A stretch of 64,000 bases of DNA from Bordetella flabilis (lineage in GTDB: Bacteria; Pseudomonadota; Gammaproteobacteria; Burkholderiales; Burkholderiaceae_B): contig NZ_CP016172.1 of assembly GCF_001676725.1 (NCBI RefSeq), positions 2,790,001 through 2,854,000 on the forward strand. Reading direction: 5' to 3'. This document shows, piece after piece, positions 48,653-57,656 of the stretch. Position 1 is the first letter of the stretch; every line of letters starts with the position of its first letter. Made by a program: the position numbers and the translations under genes. The notes under the pieces were generated by a model. It saw only the letters and a program-made list of their open reading frames with translations. It was not told the DNA's origin and ran no database searches.

Positions 48653-49636
48653 ATGGGCATGTCCCAAAGGTTCAAGTGCATTCTTGCCGCCACGGCGGCG
48701 CTGGCCGGCCTGGCGCTGGCCGGGCCATCGCGCGCCGACTATCCCGATCATCCCGTGACCGTGGTGGTCGGCTTTCCCGCGGGCGGCTCGGCCGACCCCT
48801 TCGCCCGGCTGTTCTCGCAGGAGCTGTCCAAGAAGTGGGGCCAGCCCGTCGTGGTGGAAAACAAGGCCGGCGCCAACGCCTTGATCGGCACCAGCTATGT
48901 GGCCAAGGCGGCGCCGGACGGCTATACCCTGCTGGTGGCGCTGGGCAATCACACGATGAACCCCGCGATGTACAAGAACCTGCAGTTCGATACCGCGAAG
49001 GACTTCGCTCCCATCGCGCTGCTGGCGCTCGCGCCCAATGTGCTGGTCGTGCGCAACAACTTCCCGGCCCGCGACTTCAAGGAATTCCTGCAGGCGCTGA
49101 AGGCCAACCCCGGCAAGTACACCTATGCATCATCGGGCAACGGCGGCACGCCGCACCTGGCAGGTGTGCTGTTCAGCCAGAAGACCGGCACTTCCATCCT
49201 GCACGTGCCCTACAAGGGCGCGGCGCCGGCGATCGCCGACCTGATGGCCGGCACCGTGGATATGTCCTTCGCCACCTTGAGCTCCGCGTTGCCGCAGATC
49301 AAGGCTGGCAAGATCCGCGCGCTGGCGATTACGCACGACAAGCGCGTGCCGCAGTTGCCGGATGTTCCTTCGCTGGACGAGCTGGGCATCAAGGGGGCCG
49401 ATATCGCCACCTGGTACGGGTTCCTGGCGCCGGCGGGCACCCCGCGTCCGGTGGTCGAGAAGATCCATGCCGACCTGGCGGAGATCGCCGCGCGGCCCGC
49501 GATACGGGAGCAGGTGACGACCATGTTGGGCTCGGTCGTGATCCAGGAGGGACCGGCCCAGTTCCAGCGGCGCATCGACAACGAACTGGCCGAATGGGAG
49601 AAGGTCGTCAAGGCGTCCGGGTTGTCCATGAATTGA
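48653..49636 (+). CDS. Bug-family (TctC) periplasmic solute receptor
   Basis: A 327-residue secreted receptor, signal peptide about residues 1-28 (cleavage after SRA). The Bug signatures are [29 protein letters not shown] and [14 protein letters not shown] precedes ATG 48653 by six bases. The iron-type alcohol dehydrogenase gene follows after 49 bases on the same strand. Together with the divergent aldehyde dehydrogenase they form a probable uptake-and-oxidation unit for a hydroxy acid or alcohol. Its first-lobe residues GNHTMNP differ from its paralogues, so the ligand is probably different. Confidence 0.93.
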   Translation: MGMSQRFKCILAATAALAGLALAGPSRADYPDHPVTVVVGFPAGGSADPFARLFSQELSKKWGQPVVVENKAGANALIGTSYVAKAAPDGYTLLVALGNHTMNPAMYKNLQFDTAKDFAPIALLALAPNVLVVRNNFPARDFKEFLQALKANPGKYTYASSGNGGTPHLAGVLFSQKTGTSILHVPYKGAAPAIADLMAGTVDMSFATLSSALPQIKAGKIRALAITHDKRVPQLPDVPSLDELGIKGADIATWYGFLAPAGTPRPVVEKIHADLAEIAARPAIREQVTTMLGSVVIQEGPAQFQRRIDNELAEWEKVVKASGLSMN

Positions 49637-49685
49637 CCGCCGTACAGCATCCACGTCCGCAACCCATACACAGCGAGTCCCGAGC

Positions 49686-50801
49686 GTGTCCATCCTACAG
49701 TTCCTGACCAAAGTGCATTTCGATTACGGCAGCCGCCGCGAACTTCCCGGCGAGCTGGCCCGCAACGGGGTCCAGCGTCCGCTGTTCGTCACCGACAAGG
49801 GCCTGATCGCCGCGGGGGTGTTCGCGATGGCGCTGGAACCCCTGGGCGGCACGGGCGGGGCGCCCGTGTTCGACGCCACGCCGCCCAATCCCACGGAGGA
49901 TGCCGCGCAGGCAGGGTATGCGATGTTCACGGCGGAGCGGTGTGACGGGATCGTTGCCGTGGGCGGCGGTGCGGCGCTGGATCTGGCCAAGGCCATCGCC
50001 GTGCTGTGCGGCGATCCCGCGCCGCTATGGGAATACTGCAACCGCCACGCCAGGCCACGCCCCGTCGTCAACACGCCGCCCCTTGTCGTACTGCCGACCA
50101 CCGCCGGCAGCGGCAGCGAGGTAGGCCGCTCCGCGGTGATGATTTTTCGTAACGGGGTAAAGGCGGGCGTGGGCTGTCCCAATGTCATCAAGGCGGCCAT
50201 CTGCGATCCGGAGCTCACCCTGGGGCTGCCGCCCTATATGACCGCGGCCACGGGCATGGACGCGCTGTCGCACTGCGTGGAAACCTACTGTTCTCCCACG
50301 ATCAATCCGCCGGCCGATGCCATCGCGCTGGATGGCCTGAAGCGCGTGTACGCCAATATCGAGCGAGCGGCCAGCCATGGCGGCGATCGTGAAGCGCGGT
50401 GGAACATGATGATGGGTGCGCTCGAAGGGGCCATCTGCTTCCAGAAGGGCATGGGCGCGGTCCACTCGATGTCGCATGCGCTGGGCGCGCTGAACTACCA
50501 CCACGGCACACTCAACGCCATCCTGCTGCCGCACGTCATGCGCTACAACGCGCAATCGCTGGGCGGCAAGCTGGGCACGCTGCGGCAGACCATGGGATTG
50601 CCCCAGGACGCTGACCTGGCCCAGGTGTTTCAGGATTTGAACCGCCGGTTGGGATTGCCTCCGGGGCTGAAGGCGCTGGGCGTGGACGACGCCATCTTCG
50701 AATCCATCGCCGATGCGTCGCTGGCGGACAATGCGCACAAGACGAACCCGCGGCCGCTGTCCCGGGAAGACTATCTGGTCCTGCTGAAGGCGGCGTACTG
50801 A
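49686..50801 (+). CDS. Iron-containing (group III) alcohol dehydrogenase
   Basis: A 371-residue NAD-dependent enzyme. GGGAALDLAKAI (residues 93-104) binds the nucleotide and TTAGSGSE (138-145) is the family signature. The iron ligands are expected at Asp192 and His196 in GMDALSHCVE, His260 in GAVHSMSHALG, and a histidine of NYHHG (about 272-273). The start is GTG 49686, with a weak ribosome binding site. It resembles 4-hydroxybutyrate and other short hydroxyacid/diol dehydrogenases. With the semialdehyde-dehydrogenase-like gene nearby, 4-hydroxybutyrate to succinate is one reasonable pathway, but maleylacetate-reductase-like roles cannot be excluded. Confidence 0.9.
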   Translation: MSILQFLTKVHFDYGSRRELPGELARNGVQRPLFVTDKGLIAAGVFAMALEPLGGTGGAPVFDATPPNPTEDAAQAGYAMFTAERCDGIVAVGGGAALDLAKAIAVLCGDPAPLWEYCNRHARPRPVVNTPPLVVLPTTAGSGSEVGRSAVMIFRNGVKAGVGCPNVIKAAICDPELTLGLPPYMTAATGMDALSHCVETYCSPTINPPADAIALDGLKRVYANIERAASHGGDREARWNMMMGALEGAICFQKGMGAVHSMSHALGALNYHHGTLNAILLPHVMRYNAQSLGGKLGTLRQTMGLPQDADLAQVFQDLNRRLGLPPGLKALGVDDAIFESIADASLADNAHKTNPRPLSREDYLVLLKAAY

Positions 50802-50885
50802 CCGCGGAGACGACCGCATCGGCGCAGGCGCGGCGTGTCAGCCGCCGCGCGCTATCATGCCGGGGAAACGCGGGAGGGCGTCGCC

Positions 50886-51281
50886 ATGCAAATCATCGGT
50901 ATCGATCACGTCGTGCTGCGGGTCCATGCGCTGGCGCGCATGGTGGACTTCTACGAGCGGGTGCTGGGATGCGAGGTGGTCCACCGGCAGGAAGACCTTG
51001 GCCTGGTGCACCTGCGCGCCGGATCGTCCCTCATCGACCTGGTCGACGTCGCCGGTACGCTGGGAAGGAAGGGCGGTGCCGCGCCGACGGCGGGGCAGGG
51101 CCACAACATGGACCATCTGTGCCTGCGCGTGGCGGACTTCGATGCCGATGCGATCCGCCGCACACTCGAAGCCCAAGGCGTACAGCTGGGTGAGACGGCC
51201 GAGCGCTACGGCTCGACCGGCAAGGCCACCTCGGTCTACCTGGCCGATCCCGAAGGCAACGGCCTGGAATTGCGCGCGTAG
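50886..51281 (+). CDS. VOC-family (glyoxalase-fold) protein
   Basis: A 131-residue single-domain metalloprotein of the vicinal-oxygen-chelate fold. The metal ligands are His8 in IDHVVLRV, His in MDHLCLRV and Glu in NGLELRA near the C-terminus, with YERVLG in the first beta-alpha unit. The family includes glyoxalase I, fosfomycin-resistance enzymes and dioxygenases; sequence alone does not decide. ATG 50886 is chosen for GGGAGG eight bases upstream. It follows the alcohol dehydrogenase gene after 84 bases on the same strand and is convergent with the next Bug gene, only 18 bases away. Confidence 0.85.
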   Translation: MQIIGIDHVVLRVHALARMVDFYERVLGCEVVHRQEDLGLVHLRAGSSLIDLVDVAGTLGRKGGAAPTAGQGHNMDHLCLRVADFDADAIRRTLEAQGVQLGETAERYGSTGKATSVYLADPEGNGLELRA

Positions 51282-51299
51282 TGCGCGTAGGGCGCGCTC

Positions 51300-52292
51300 T
51301 TACTGCGGCGTGATCTTCGCTTCCTTGATGACCTGCGCCCACTTGGCGGTTTCGGACTGGATGAAGGCAGCGAACTGCTCCGGCGTCCCGCCGCCGGCCT
51401 GGCTGCCCGTATCCTCGATGGCCTTGGCCACTTCCGGATCCTTCAGCACCGCGTTCAGCTCGGCGTTCAAGCGGTCGATGATGGGCCGCGGCGTGCCGGC
51501 GGGCGCCACGATGCCTTGCCAGTTATACGATTCGTAGCCCGGCAGGCCGGCTTCAACCATGGTGGGCACGTCGGGCAGCACGCTGATGCGCCGCGCGGAC
51601 GTAACGGCGATGGGCCGCACCTTGTCGCCCTTGATGGCGGGCAGGGCGGAATAGCCCATTTCGAACATCATGGTGATGTGCCCACCCATCAGGTCGGTCG
51701 CGGCCAGGTTGCCGCCTTTGTACGGCACATGGGTGAGATCGATGTGTGCCTGCTCCGCGAACATCTCGCCGGACAAATGGTGCGCGCCACCCACGCCGGA
51801 CGACCCGAACGTCAGCTTGCCGGGTTCAGACCTGGCCAGCGCGATCAGCTCCGTCAGGTTCCCGGCCTGGACGGACTTGTTCACGCTGAGCACCAGCGGG
51901 CTGTTCTCGATCAGGATGACCGGAGCGAGGTCTTTCAAGGGATCGTAGGGGATGCTCTGCATCAGACTGGGATTCACGGACATGGGCGCCAGGTTGCCCG
52001 TGCCGAGGGTGTAGCCGTCGGGGTTGGCGCGGGCGATGAACGTGGTGCCGACCACGCCGCCGGCGCCTGCCTTGTTCTCCACGACCACCGGTTGTTTCAG
52101 GCGCGGCTCCAGCTTGCTGGCGATCAGCCGCACGCGCGTGTCGGCGAAGCCGCCGGGGGCGTAGGGCACGACGATGGTGATCGGTTTGGACGGCCAGTCG
52201 CCGGTACCCTGGGCCATTGCCGGCGTGGCCTGCGTCAGCACGGCCGCGGCCGATACCGCCGCGGCCAGCATGTGCTTGGCGTATGTCTTCAT
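51300..52292 (-). CDS. Bug-family (TctC) periplasmic solute receptor
   Basis: A 330-residue secreted receptor. Signal peptide about residues 1-28, cleavage after AMA. The Bug signatures are PYAPGGFAD (with Phe-Ala in place of the usual Ser/Gly-Thr), VENKAGAGG, NPDGYTLG and HVPYKGGNL. ATG 52292 is preferred over 52304 because AGGA lies six bases upstream, within the sequence of the earlier codons. It is a single-gene unit: the neighbouring transporter gene is divergent and the VOC gene convergent. No enzyme gene is coupled to it, so its ligand cannot be guessed. Confidence 0.92.
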   Translation of the reverse strand: MKTYAKHMLAAAVSAAAVLTQATPAMAQGTGDWPSKPITIVVPYAPGGFADTRVRLIASKLEPRLKQPVVVENKAGAGGVVGTTFIARANPDGYTLGTGNLAPMSVNPSLMQSIPYDPLKDLAPVILIENSPLVLSVNKSVQAGNLTELIALARSEPGKLTFGSSGVGGAHHLSGEMFAEQAHIDLTHVPYKGGNLAATDLMGGHITMMFEMGYSALPAIKGDKVRPIAVTSARRISVLPDVPTMVEAGLPGYESYNWQGIVAPAGTPRPIIDRLNAELNAVLKDPEVAKAIEDTGSQAGGGTPEQFAAFIQSETAKWAQVIKEAKITPQ

Positions 52293-52500
52293 ACTGTTCC
52301 TCATTATGGATGTGCATCATGCGGCGCCCACCGCAGGTACGCCACGGCTCGATGATATCCGCGTGCAGGGGGGCCATCGTCATGAAACGGTCATCACGGC
52401 GCGGTATTCATGCCGGCCTGTGCGACGCCTGGCGTGACCCGTCGCGCCGCGCCGGTCTTGGCACAGGCCCGTCTCGCTATATTTCGCTACTCACGGATTC

Positions 52501-53547
52501 ATGGATACTTCCTCACGCACGGAGCCGTCTGCCGCAGACCCTGCCGCACGCAATCGGCTGCTTACGCTGGCCACCGGCCCGGGCGGTCTCATCTGCGCTT
52601 TCCGCTTCGGTGGCGAACGTCCCGTGCGCCTGAACTGGGACGACATCCAGGCGCCCGCGCCGGTGGCGCCGGGGCAATTCCTGTGGATCCACCTGAAGAT
52701 CGCCGACAGCCGCATCCACGACTGGCTCGAGCGCGTCGACGACATTCCGCCCGCCGCGCGCGCATTCCTGGCCGGCCATGACAGCCGGCCGCGACTGCAC
52801 ATCACCGACCAGGGTGTATACGGCCTGTTGGTGGACCTGAAGATGGACGCGGGCGACGCGGACAACGAAAAGGGCGTGCTGCATTTCTACATGGACGGCA
52901 GCCGGCTGATCACGGTGCGCCGGGGCGCCCTGCGTTCCACCGACAGCCTGCGGCGCCTGGTCGAGGAGGGCGCGGATTTCGATTGCACGCCCGCGTTGCT
53001 GGCCCGGCTGCTTCAGTGCCTGTCCGAAGGCTTCGCGGACAAACTGGAAACGCTGACCGACGATGTCGACGACATCGAGGCCTCCGTGCTGTCCGATCGC
53101 AAGGAAACCGACCGCAGCGCGCTGAGCGCCGTGCGGCGGCAACTCGCCGAATTCCGCCGCCACATCCATCCGGAACGCAACATCCTCGGCCGGCTCTGCA
53201 CGCTGGGACATGACTGGGCCAACGCCCGCGCGCTGGATCAACTGGCGCAGGTCATCGACGGGCTGCACAGCCTGGGCGCCAATATCGACGCCTTGTATGA
53301 ACGCGCCAAGCTGCTCCAGGAAGAGGTCGCCTCGCAGATGGCGGAGGAAATGAACCGCAACCTGGTGGTGTTGTCGGTGCTGACCGCCTTGCTGATGCCC
53401 GGTACGCTGCTGTCCGGCATCTTCGGCATGAATATGGAGGACGTCCCCGGCCTGCGGACACCCGGTGCGTTCTGGTACGTGCTCGCCCTGATGGCGATGC
53501 TGGGCGCCGGCATGCTCGCCTTGCTGAAGAAACTCAAGCTCTGGTAG
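52501..53547 (+). CDS. CorA-family divalent metal transporter, ZntB-like
   Basis: A 348-residue inner-membrane protein. The long N-terminal cytosolic domain (about 1-285) includes the extended coiled-coil helix near residues 175-285. TM1 (about 289-307) ends in the signature GMN (309-311), followed by MEDVPG and TM2 (about 324-342). The C-terminus KKLKLW stays in the cytoplasm. Family members are pentameric channels or carriers for Mg2+, Co2+, Ni2+ or Zn2+. The N-terminal GLICAFRF segment and the loop MEDVPG favour the ZntB branch. The start is ATG 52501 without a clear ribosome binding site. Confidence 0.9.
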   Translation: MDTSSRTEPSAADPAARNRLLTLATGPGGLICAFRFGGERPVRLNWDDIQAPAPVAPGQFLWIHLKIADSRIHDWLERVDDIPPAARAFLAGHDSRPRLHITDQGVYGLLVDLKMDAGDADNEKGVLHFYMDGSRLITVRRGALRSTDSLRRLVEEGADFDCTPALLARLLQCLSEGFADKLETLTDDVDDIEASVLSDRKETDRSALSAVRRQLAEFRRHIHPERNILGRLCTLGHDWANARALDQLAQVIDGLHSLGANIDALYERAKLLQEEVASQMAEEMNRNLVVLSVLTALLMPGTLLSGIFGMNMEDVPGLRTPGAFWYVLALMAMLGAGMLALLKKLKLW

Positions 53548-53599
53548 GGGGGCGTCGGGCGCGGCGAGCAAGCCGTCGAGCGCCTGATGCCGTGCCCCG

Positions 53600-54520
53600 C
53601 TACGACAGGATCTCCGGCATGGTGGTCCGCATGGCCTGCAGGAACAAGCGCAGCCGCGCCGGGTAAAAACGCGCATACGGGTACACCAGATACACGGGCA
53701 GGGGCAGGCCGCGCCATTCCGGCACCAGGTGAACCAGCCGCTTCTGCCGCAGGTCGGGCAGCATCAGCCATTCGGAGACCAGCGCCGCGCCCAGGCCCTG
53801 GGCCGCCGCGTTGCGCAGCGCGTACAGGCTGTCCGTGCTCAGCTTCGGCCGTATCGGAAAGCGGTAGGCGGCGTCATCGCGCTGGCGCGTGAGCGCCACT
53901 TCGTCCTGGTAGAAGGTCCGCATGGCGAGCCAGGGCAACGCCGCGAGATCGCGGGGATGCCTGGGCGTCGGCAGCCCCTCCAGCAGCCCGGGAGCGGCGA
54001 CCACGATGCGTGAAACCTGGGCAAGCTGGATCGCCACGACGGAAGGATCGTCGACCATGCCGACCTGGATCGCGCAGTCTATGCCTTCGGCGATGTAGTC
54101 GGGACGCCGGTCGTGCAGCAGCCATTCCACCTGGACACGCGGATAGCGGCGCAGGTAGGCAGCCAGCGGTTCGATCAATTGTTCCTGCCCGAAGGCATGC
54201 GGGGCCAGTACGCGCAGCGTCCCTTCGGGCTCGTCGCCCATGCCGCGCAGCTCCGCGTCCATGGCATGCCAGCTTGCCAGCAGGCCCTTCGCATGGGCAT
54301 AGCAACGTTCGCCGTCCAGCGTGGTCTTCATCACATGGGTGGAACGCTGCAGCAGGCGCAGGCCGAGCAGGCGCTCCAGCGCCTGCAGCCGCCGGCTGAT
54401 GGTGGGCTGCGTGGTGCCCAATTCGCGCGCCGCCGCGGACAGGCTGCCGGTTTCGACGATACGCACATAGGTCTGCAGGAGCTCAATGCGATCGACTCCT
54501 GGATTTCCTGGCTCTTTCAT
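53600..54520 (-). CDS. LysR-family regulator
   Basis: A 306-residue regulator. The helix-turn-helix (about residues 10-68) shows VRIVETGSLSAAARELGTTQPTISRRLQALE. The second half is the effector domain with DYIAEGIDCAIQVG and ALRNAAAQGLGAALVSEWL. It belongs to the large LrhA/DhcR-type group that often represses an adjacent gene. I start at ATG 54520; ATG 54550 would add ten residues. It is divergent from the MFS transporter gene across 98 bases, a classic regulator-efflux arrangement. The CorA-type gene is convergent, 52 bases away. Confidence 0.9.
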   Translation of the reverse strand: MKEPGNPGVDRIELLQTYVRIVETGSLSAAARELGTTQPTISRRLQALERLLGLRLLQRSTHVMKTTLDGERCYAHAKGLLASWHAMDAELRGMGDEPEGTLRVLAPHAFGQEQLIEPLAAYLRRYPRVQVEWLLHDRRPDYIAEGIDCAIQVGMVDDPSVVAIQLAQVSRIVVAAPGLLEGLPTPRHPRDLAALPWLAMRTFYQDEVALTRQRDDAAYRFPIRPKLSTDSLYALRNAAAQGLGAALVSEWLMLPDLRQKRLVHLVPEWRGLPLPVYLVYPYARFYPARLRLFLQAMRTTMPEILS

Positions 54521-54618
54521 GCGTTTATCGTATATCAGTTCTACAGCCATGCCCACTACAAGCCCTGCAGCCGGCTCCTCATAATCACGCCAGTCTGGTT
54601 TTCTAACGAGGTGTGAAG

Positions 54619-55833
54619 ATGTCGTCCATTCAAACGGCGTATGCAAGCAGCGCCCCCGCGGAGGCCGCCGCGTCGCGCGGGCTGGTACTGCTCCTGTCCG
54701 TGGCGGCCGGGTTGAGCGTCGCGTCGCTCTACTACAGCCAGCCCATGCTGGCGGTACTGGGCGCGGAGCTGCACGCCAGCGACGCCGTGCTCGGCCTGGT
54801 ACCGACGCTGACACAGCTGGGATACGCGTTGGGCATCCTGCTGCTCGCTCCGCTGGGCGACCGCTACGATCGGCGCCGGATCATTCTGCTGAAGACCGGC
54901 CTGCTTGCGGTGGCGTTGTTGCTGGGCGGTCTGGCCCAGGGCGCGGGGATGCTTATCGCCGTCAGCGTCGCCATCGGGCTGGCGGCCACGGCCACGCAGG
55001 ACATCGTGCCGGCGGCCGCGACATTGGCCGCGGCCGAGCAGCGCGGCAAGGTGGTGGGCACCGTCATGACCGGCCTGCTGCTGGGCATCCTGCTGTCCCG
55101 CGTGGTCAGCGGCTTCGTGGCCGAACACGCCGGTTGGCGCGCCATGTACCTCGGCGCCTCGGCCGGCGTCGTGTTGATCGGGGTCGCCATCTGGCACGGC
55201 CTGCCGCGCTCTGTGGCAACCACCGACCTGAGCTATGGCCAACTCCTGGCCTCGCTCGTGGCGCTATGGCGCGAGCATGCCGCCCTGCGCCGCGCCACCT
55301 GGGCGCAGGGCCTGCTTTCCGTGGGGTTTGGCGCGTTCTGGTCCACCCTGGCGGTGATGTTGCACGGTGCCCCATTTCATCTCGGCAGCACGGCGGCCGG
55401 CGCTTTCGGCCTGGCCGGCGCGGCCGGCGCGTTGGCCGCGCCCTTGGCGGGACGCCTTGCGGACCGCCGCGGCCCGCAAGGCGTGGCCGTCGCCGGCGCC
55501 GCCATCGCGCTGGTGTCCTTCCTGGCCATGCTGGCGGCCCCCTGGATGCCGGTACGGGCGCAGCTGTGGCTACTCGTCCTTGGCGCGGTCGGATTCGACT
55601 TCGGGGTGCAGACGGCGCTGATTGCGCACCAGGCCATTGTGTACGGGCTGGTCGCGCACGCCCGCAGCCGCTTGAATGCGCTGCTGGTGACCGGGATGTT
55701 CATCGGCATGGCCGCGGGCGCCGCGATAGGCAGCCTGGCGCTGGCGCAATGGGGCTGGGCAGGCGTGGTCGTGCTGTCGGCCGCCGCCTCGGCCGGCGCG
55801 CTGGGATTGCGGTGGGCCACGCCGCGTGCCTAG
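54619..55833 (+). CDS. Major facilitator superfamily transporter, YnfM/AraJ-like
   Basis: A 404-residue inner-membrane protein with about twelve membrane segments. The MFS signature between TM2 and TM3 is LLLAPLGDRYDRRRIIL, and the equivalent in the second half is LAGRLADRRGPQG. The ASLYYSQPML segment in TM1 is typical of the YnfM/NreB-like group of drug:H+ antiporters. ATG 54619 is preceded by GAGG seven bases upstream; a GTG at 54613 is possible. The divergent LysR probably controls it. It is likely to export a toxic or metabolic small molecule. Confidence 0.9.
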   Translation: MSSIQTAYASSAPAEAAASRGLVLLLSVAAGLSVASLYYSQPMLAVLGAELHASDAVLGLVPTLTQLGYALGILLLAPLGDRYDRRRIILLKTGLLAVALLLGGLAQGAGMLIAVSVAIGLAATATQDIVPAAATLAAAEQRGKVVGTVMTGLLLGILLSRVVSGFVAEHAGWRAMYLGASAGVVLIGVAIWHGLPRSVATTDLSYGQLLASLVALWREHAALRRATWAQGLLSVGFGAFWSTLAVMLHGAPFHLGSTAAGAFGLAGAAGALAAPLAGRLADRRGPQGVAVAGAAIALVSFLAMLAAPWMPVRAQLWLLVLGAVGFDFGVQTALIAHQAIVYGLVAHARSRLNALLVTGMFIGMAAGAAIGSLALAQWGWAGVVVLSAAASAGALGLRWATPRA

Positions 55834-55860
55834 CGACGGGCGCGACCCACGCGGGCCGCG

Positions 55861-56772
55861 TTACAGCACGGCGTCGCGCGTACGGCCGCCGCGCGTGGCG
55901 GCATAGCTGGCGACGAATGCACCGATCAGCATGGAGAGGAAAGCCCACAGGGCAAACCCTGCTGCGGCCTTGCGGGCCGTGTCGGCGGCCTCGCGCGCCT
56001 TTTGTTTGACTTCGTCGGCGGTCTGCCGGGCGCGGTTGATCGTATCGTCGATGCGCTTTTCCGCGGTGGGCTGGTCGACGCCGGTCTGCGTGGAGATCAC
56101 CCGGGCGACGTATGTCTTGTCTTCCGGAGTGATGGATCCGCGCGCCAGGCTGACGGCGAGGATGCGGCCCACCTCTGCCTTCGCAGCATCGCCTTGGGCG
56201 GCGTCCGGGCGATCGGAGCGGAACAGGCTGTCGACGAAGTACTGCGCCGAGGGACCTGCGCCCTCCGCACCGCCGCCACCCGCCGCGGCGGGCACCGCGG
56301 CCGACACGGCGGACCCGACGCCGGACGCCGCGCTGGCGCCCACCTGGGCCGCTCCGCTGACCGCAGAAGACAGCCCGGAGCCCAGCAGGAACGCGCTGAC
56401 GACGGCGCCGACCGCCCACACCAGGAATCCATGCGCGGTATCGCGGAAATACACCTCGTCGGAATGGGTGTCGACCCATTTGGTGCGCAGGCGACCGGCG
56501 ATATAGCCGCCCAGTCCGGCGGAGATAAGCTGGATGACGACCAGCCAGATGATGGCGCCTATCCCGAGTGTCTTGGCCGAAGCGCCATCGTCCCCCCAGG
56601 GCGACATGGACGCGAACCCGAAGCCCGCGCCGGCCAGCAACAGCATCAGGTAGGTCGCGGAAGCGACGAACGCGCCGGCCAGCACGGCGCCCCAGGAGAC
56701 CGCCGAACCGAAGGACTCGCGCTTGCCAACGGATGCGGGCGAGCCGGAGCTATGCAATGTGGTGCTTTCCAT
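55861..56772 (-). CDS. Conserved membrane protein of unknown function (PhnA-like/TIGR04086-type layout)
   Basis: A 303-residue inner-membrane protein. Four hydrophobic segments are visible: about 28-55, 68-92, 112-135 and 275-295. Between the third and fourth lies a Gly/Ala-rich linker and then a soluble, charged helix (about 235-270) rich in K, R, A and D, likely a coiled coil facing the periplasm or cytoplasm. AGGA stands six bases before ATG 56772, and a 16-bp dyad (56787-56802) lies just upstream of that. No catalytic motif is recognised. Homologues are common in soil Proteobacteria, but I know no function. The response-regulator gene ends 153 bases upstream on the same strand. Confidence 0.8.
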   Translation of the reverse strand: MESTTLHSSGSPASVGKRESFGSAVSWGAVLAGAFVASATYLMLLLAGAGFGFASMSPWGDDGASAKTLGIGAIIWLVVIQLISAGLGGYIAGRLRTKWVDTHSDEVYFRDTAHGFLVWAVGAVVSAFLLGSGLSSAVSGAAQVGASAASGVGSAVSAAVPAAAGGGGAEGAGPSAQYFVDSLFRSDRPDAAQGDAAKAEVGRILAVSLARGSITPEDKTYVARVISTQTGVDQPTAEKRIDDTINRARQTADEVKQKAREAADTARKAAAGFALWAFLSMLIGAFVASYAATRGGRTRDAVL

Positions 56773-56786
56773 GGAATTCCTCTCTG

Positions 56787-56802
56787 TTGAACGAAGGTTC
56801 AA
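56787..56802. promoter_or_regulatory. TTGAAC-GAAG-GTTCAA dyad before the membrane-protein gene
   Basis: A perfect 6-bp dyad with a 4-base loop lies immediately upstream of the ribosome binding site. It could be an operator or an RNA hairpin affecting translation. Confidence 0.4.
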
Positions 56803-56924
56803 GGGGAGAGCGCAAGCAACCGGCATACCCGCGCGCGGGAAGCCGCATGGAATATGCTGCCGGGGGCCGCCCGGTATGGAATGCGCGATCGTTCCGGAGG
56901 CGGTCCCAAAGGTTCGACGCCGTA

Positions 56925-57656
56925 TCAAGAATGATCGCCCGGCACCTCTTTTGGCCCGCGGTCCCCGCGGGCAAGTTCCCGGCGCAGCCGTTCGTATGCG
57001 GTCAGTCCCAACGCGATGGGCGCCGCCCGATGGATGAACTCGACCAGCTTTTCCGCGCCGCCGCCTATTCTCGCCACCTGGTTCAGGTTGACGATGATCG
57101 ACCGCGAGGCCTGGAAAAACGGTGGCGACGGCAATTGCGGTCGCAATCGGGTAAGGGTGGCGTGTATCAATTCGGATGTACCGTCCATGCAGCACAGCCG
57201 GACGTAGTCACCCTGGGCGAGCAACGCCGACAGGGTCTGGACCTTGATCTGCCGCACGCCGTTGCGGCTGCGGACGACAAGATGCGCCTCCTGTGTGCTG
57301 GGACTCCTCATCCGTCGCAACCGGCCCAGCGTGGCGTTCAGCCGTTGGGCGTCGACGGGCTTCAGCAGGTAATCCAGCGCCGCCACGTCGTAGGCGCGCA
57401 CGGCATGGTCCGCATGGGCTGTCACGAAAACGACGGCGGGTACGGTGGCGAGCCTGCCCAGCAGGTCGAATCCCGTGCCTTCGGTCAGCTCGATGTCCAG
57501 GAAGAGCACGTCGGGTTGCAGTTGCCCGATCAATTGCGCCGCGTGTTCCTGCGTGGCGGCTTCCCCGACGATCTGTACATCGCTGTGCGCTTCCAGCAGG
57601 CGGCGCAGATAGCGGCGCGCGGGCGCTTCGTCATCGACCAGGATCACACGTTGCAT
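56925..57656 (-). CDS. LytTR-family response regulator (AlgR/LytR-type)
   Basis: A 243-residue two-component regulator. The receiver domain (1-120) has Asp8/Asp9, the phosphorylation site Asp54 in VLFLDIEL, Thr in FVTAHAD and Lys99 in YLLKPVD. The LytTR DNA-binding domain covers about 135-235 (VVRSRNGVRQIKV ... FFQASRSIIVNLNQV). It takes phosphate from the kinase encoded just upstream: ATG 57656 overlaps the kinase gene by 13 bases. LytTR regulators control extracellular polysaccharide, adhesion or virulence functions, making the adjacent membrane protein gene a candidate target. Confidence 0.94.
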   Translation of the reverse strand: MQRVILVDDEAPARRYLRRLLEAHSDVQIVGEAATQEHAAQLIGQLQPDVLFLDIELTEGTGFDLLGRLATVPAVVFVTAHADHAVRAYDVAALDYLLKPVDAQRLNATLGRLRRMRSPSTQEAHLVVRSRNGVRQIKVQTLSALLAQGDYVRLCCMDGTSELIHATLTRLRPQLPSPPFFQASRSIIVNLNQVARIGGGAEKLVEFIHRAAPIALGLTAYERLRRELARGDRGPKEVPGDHS

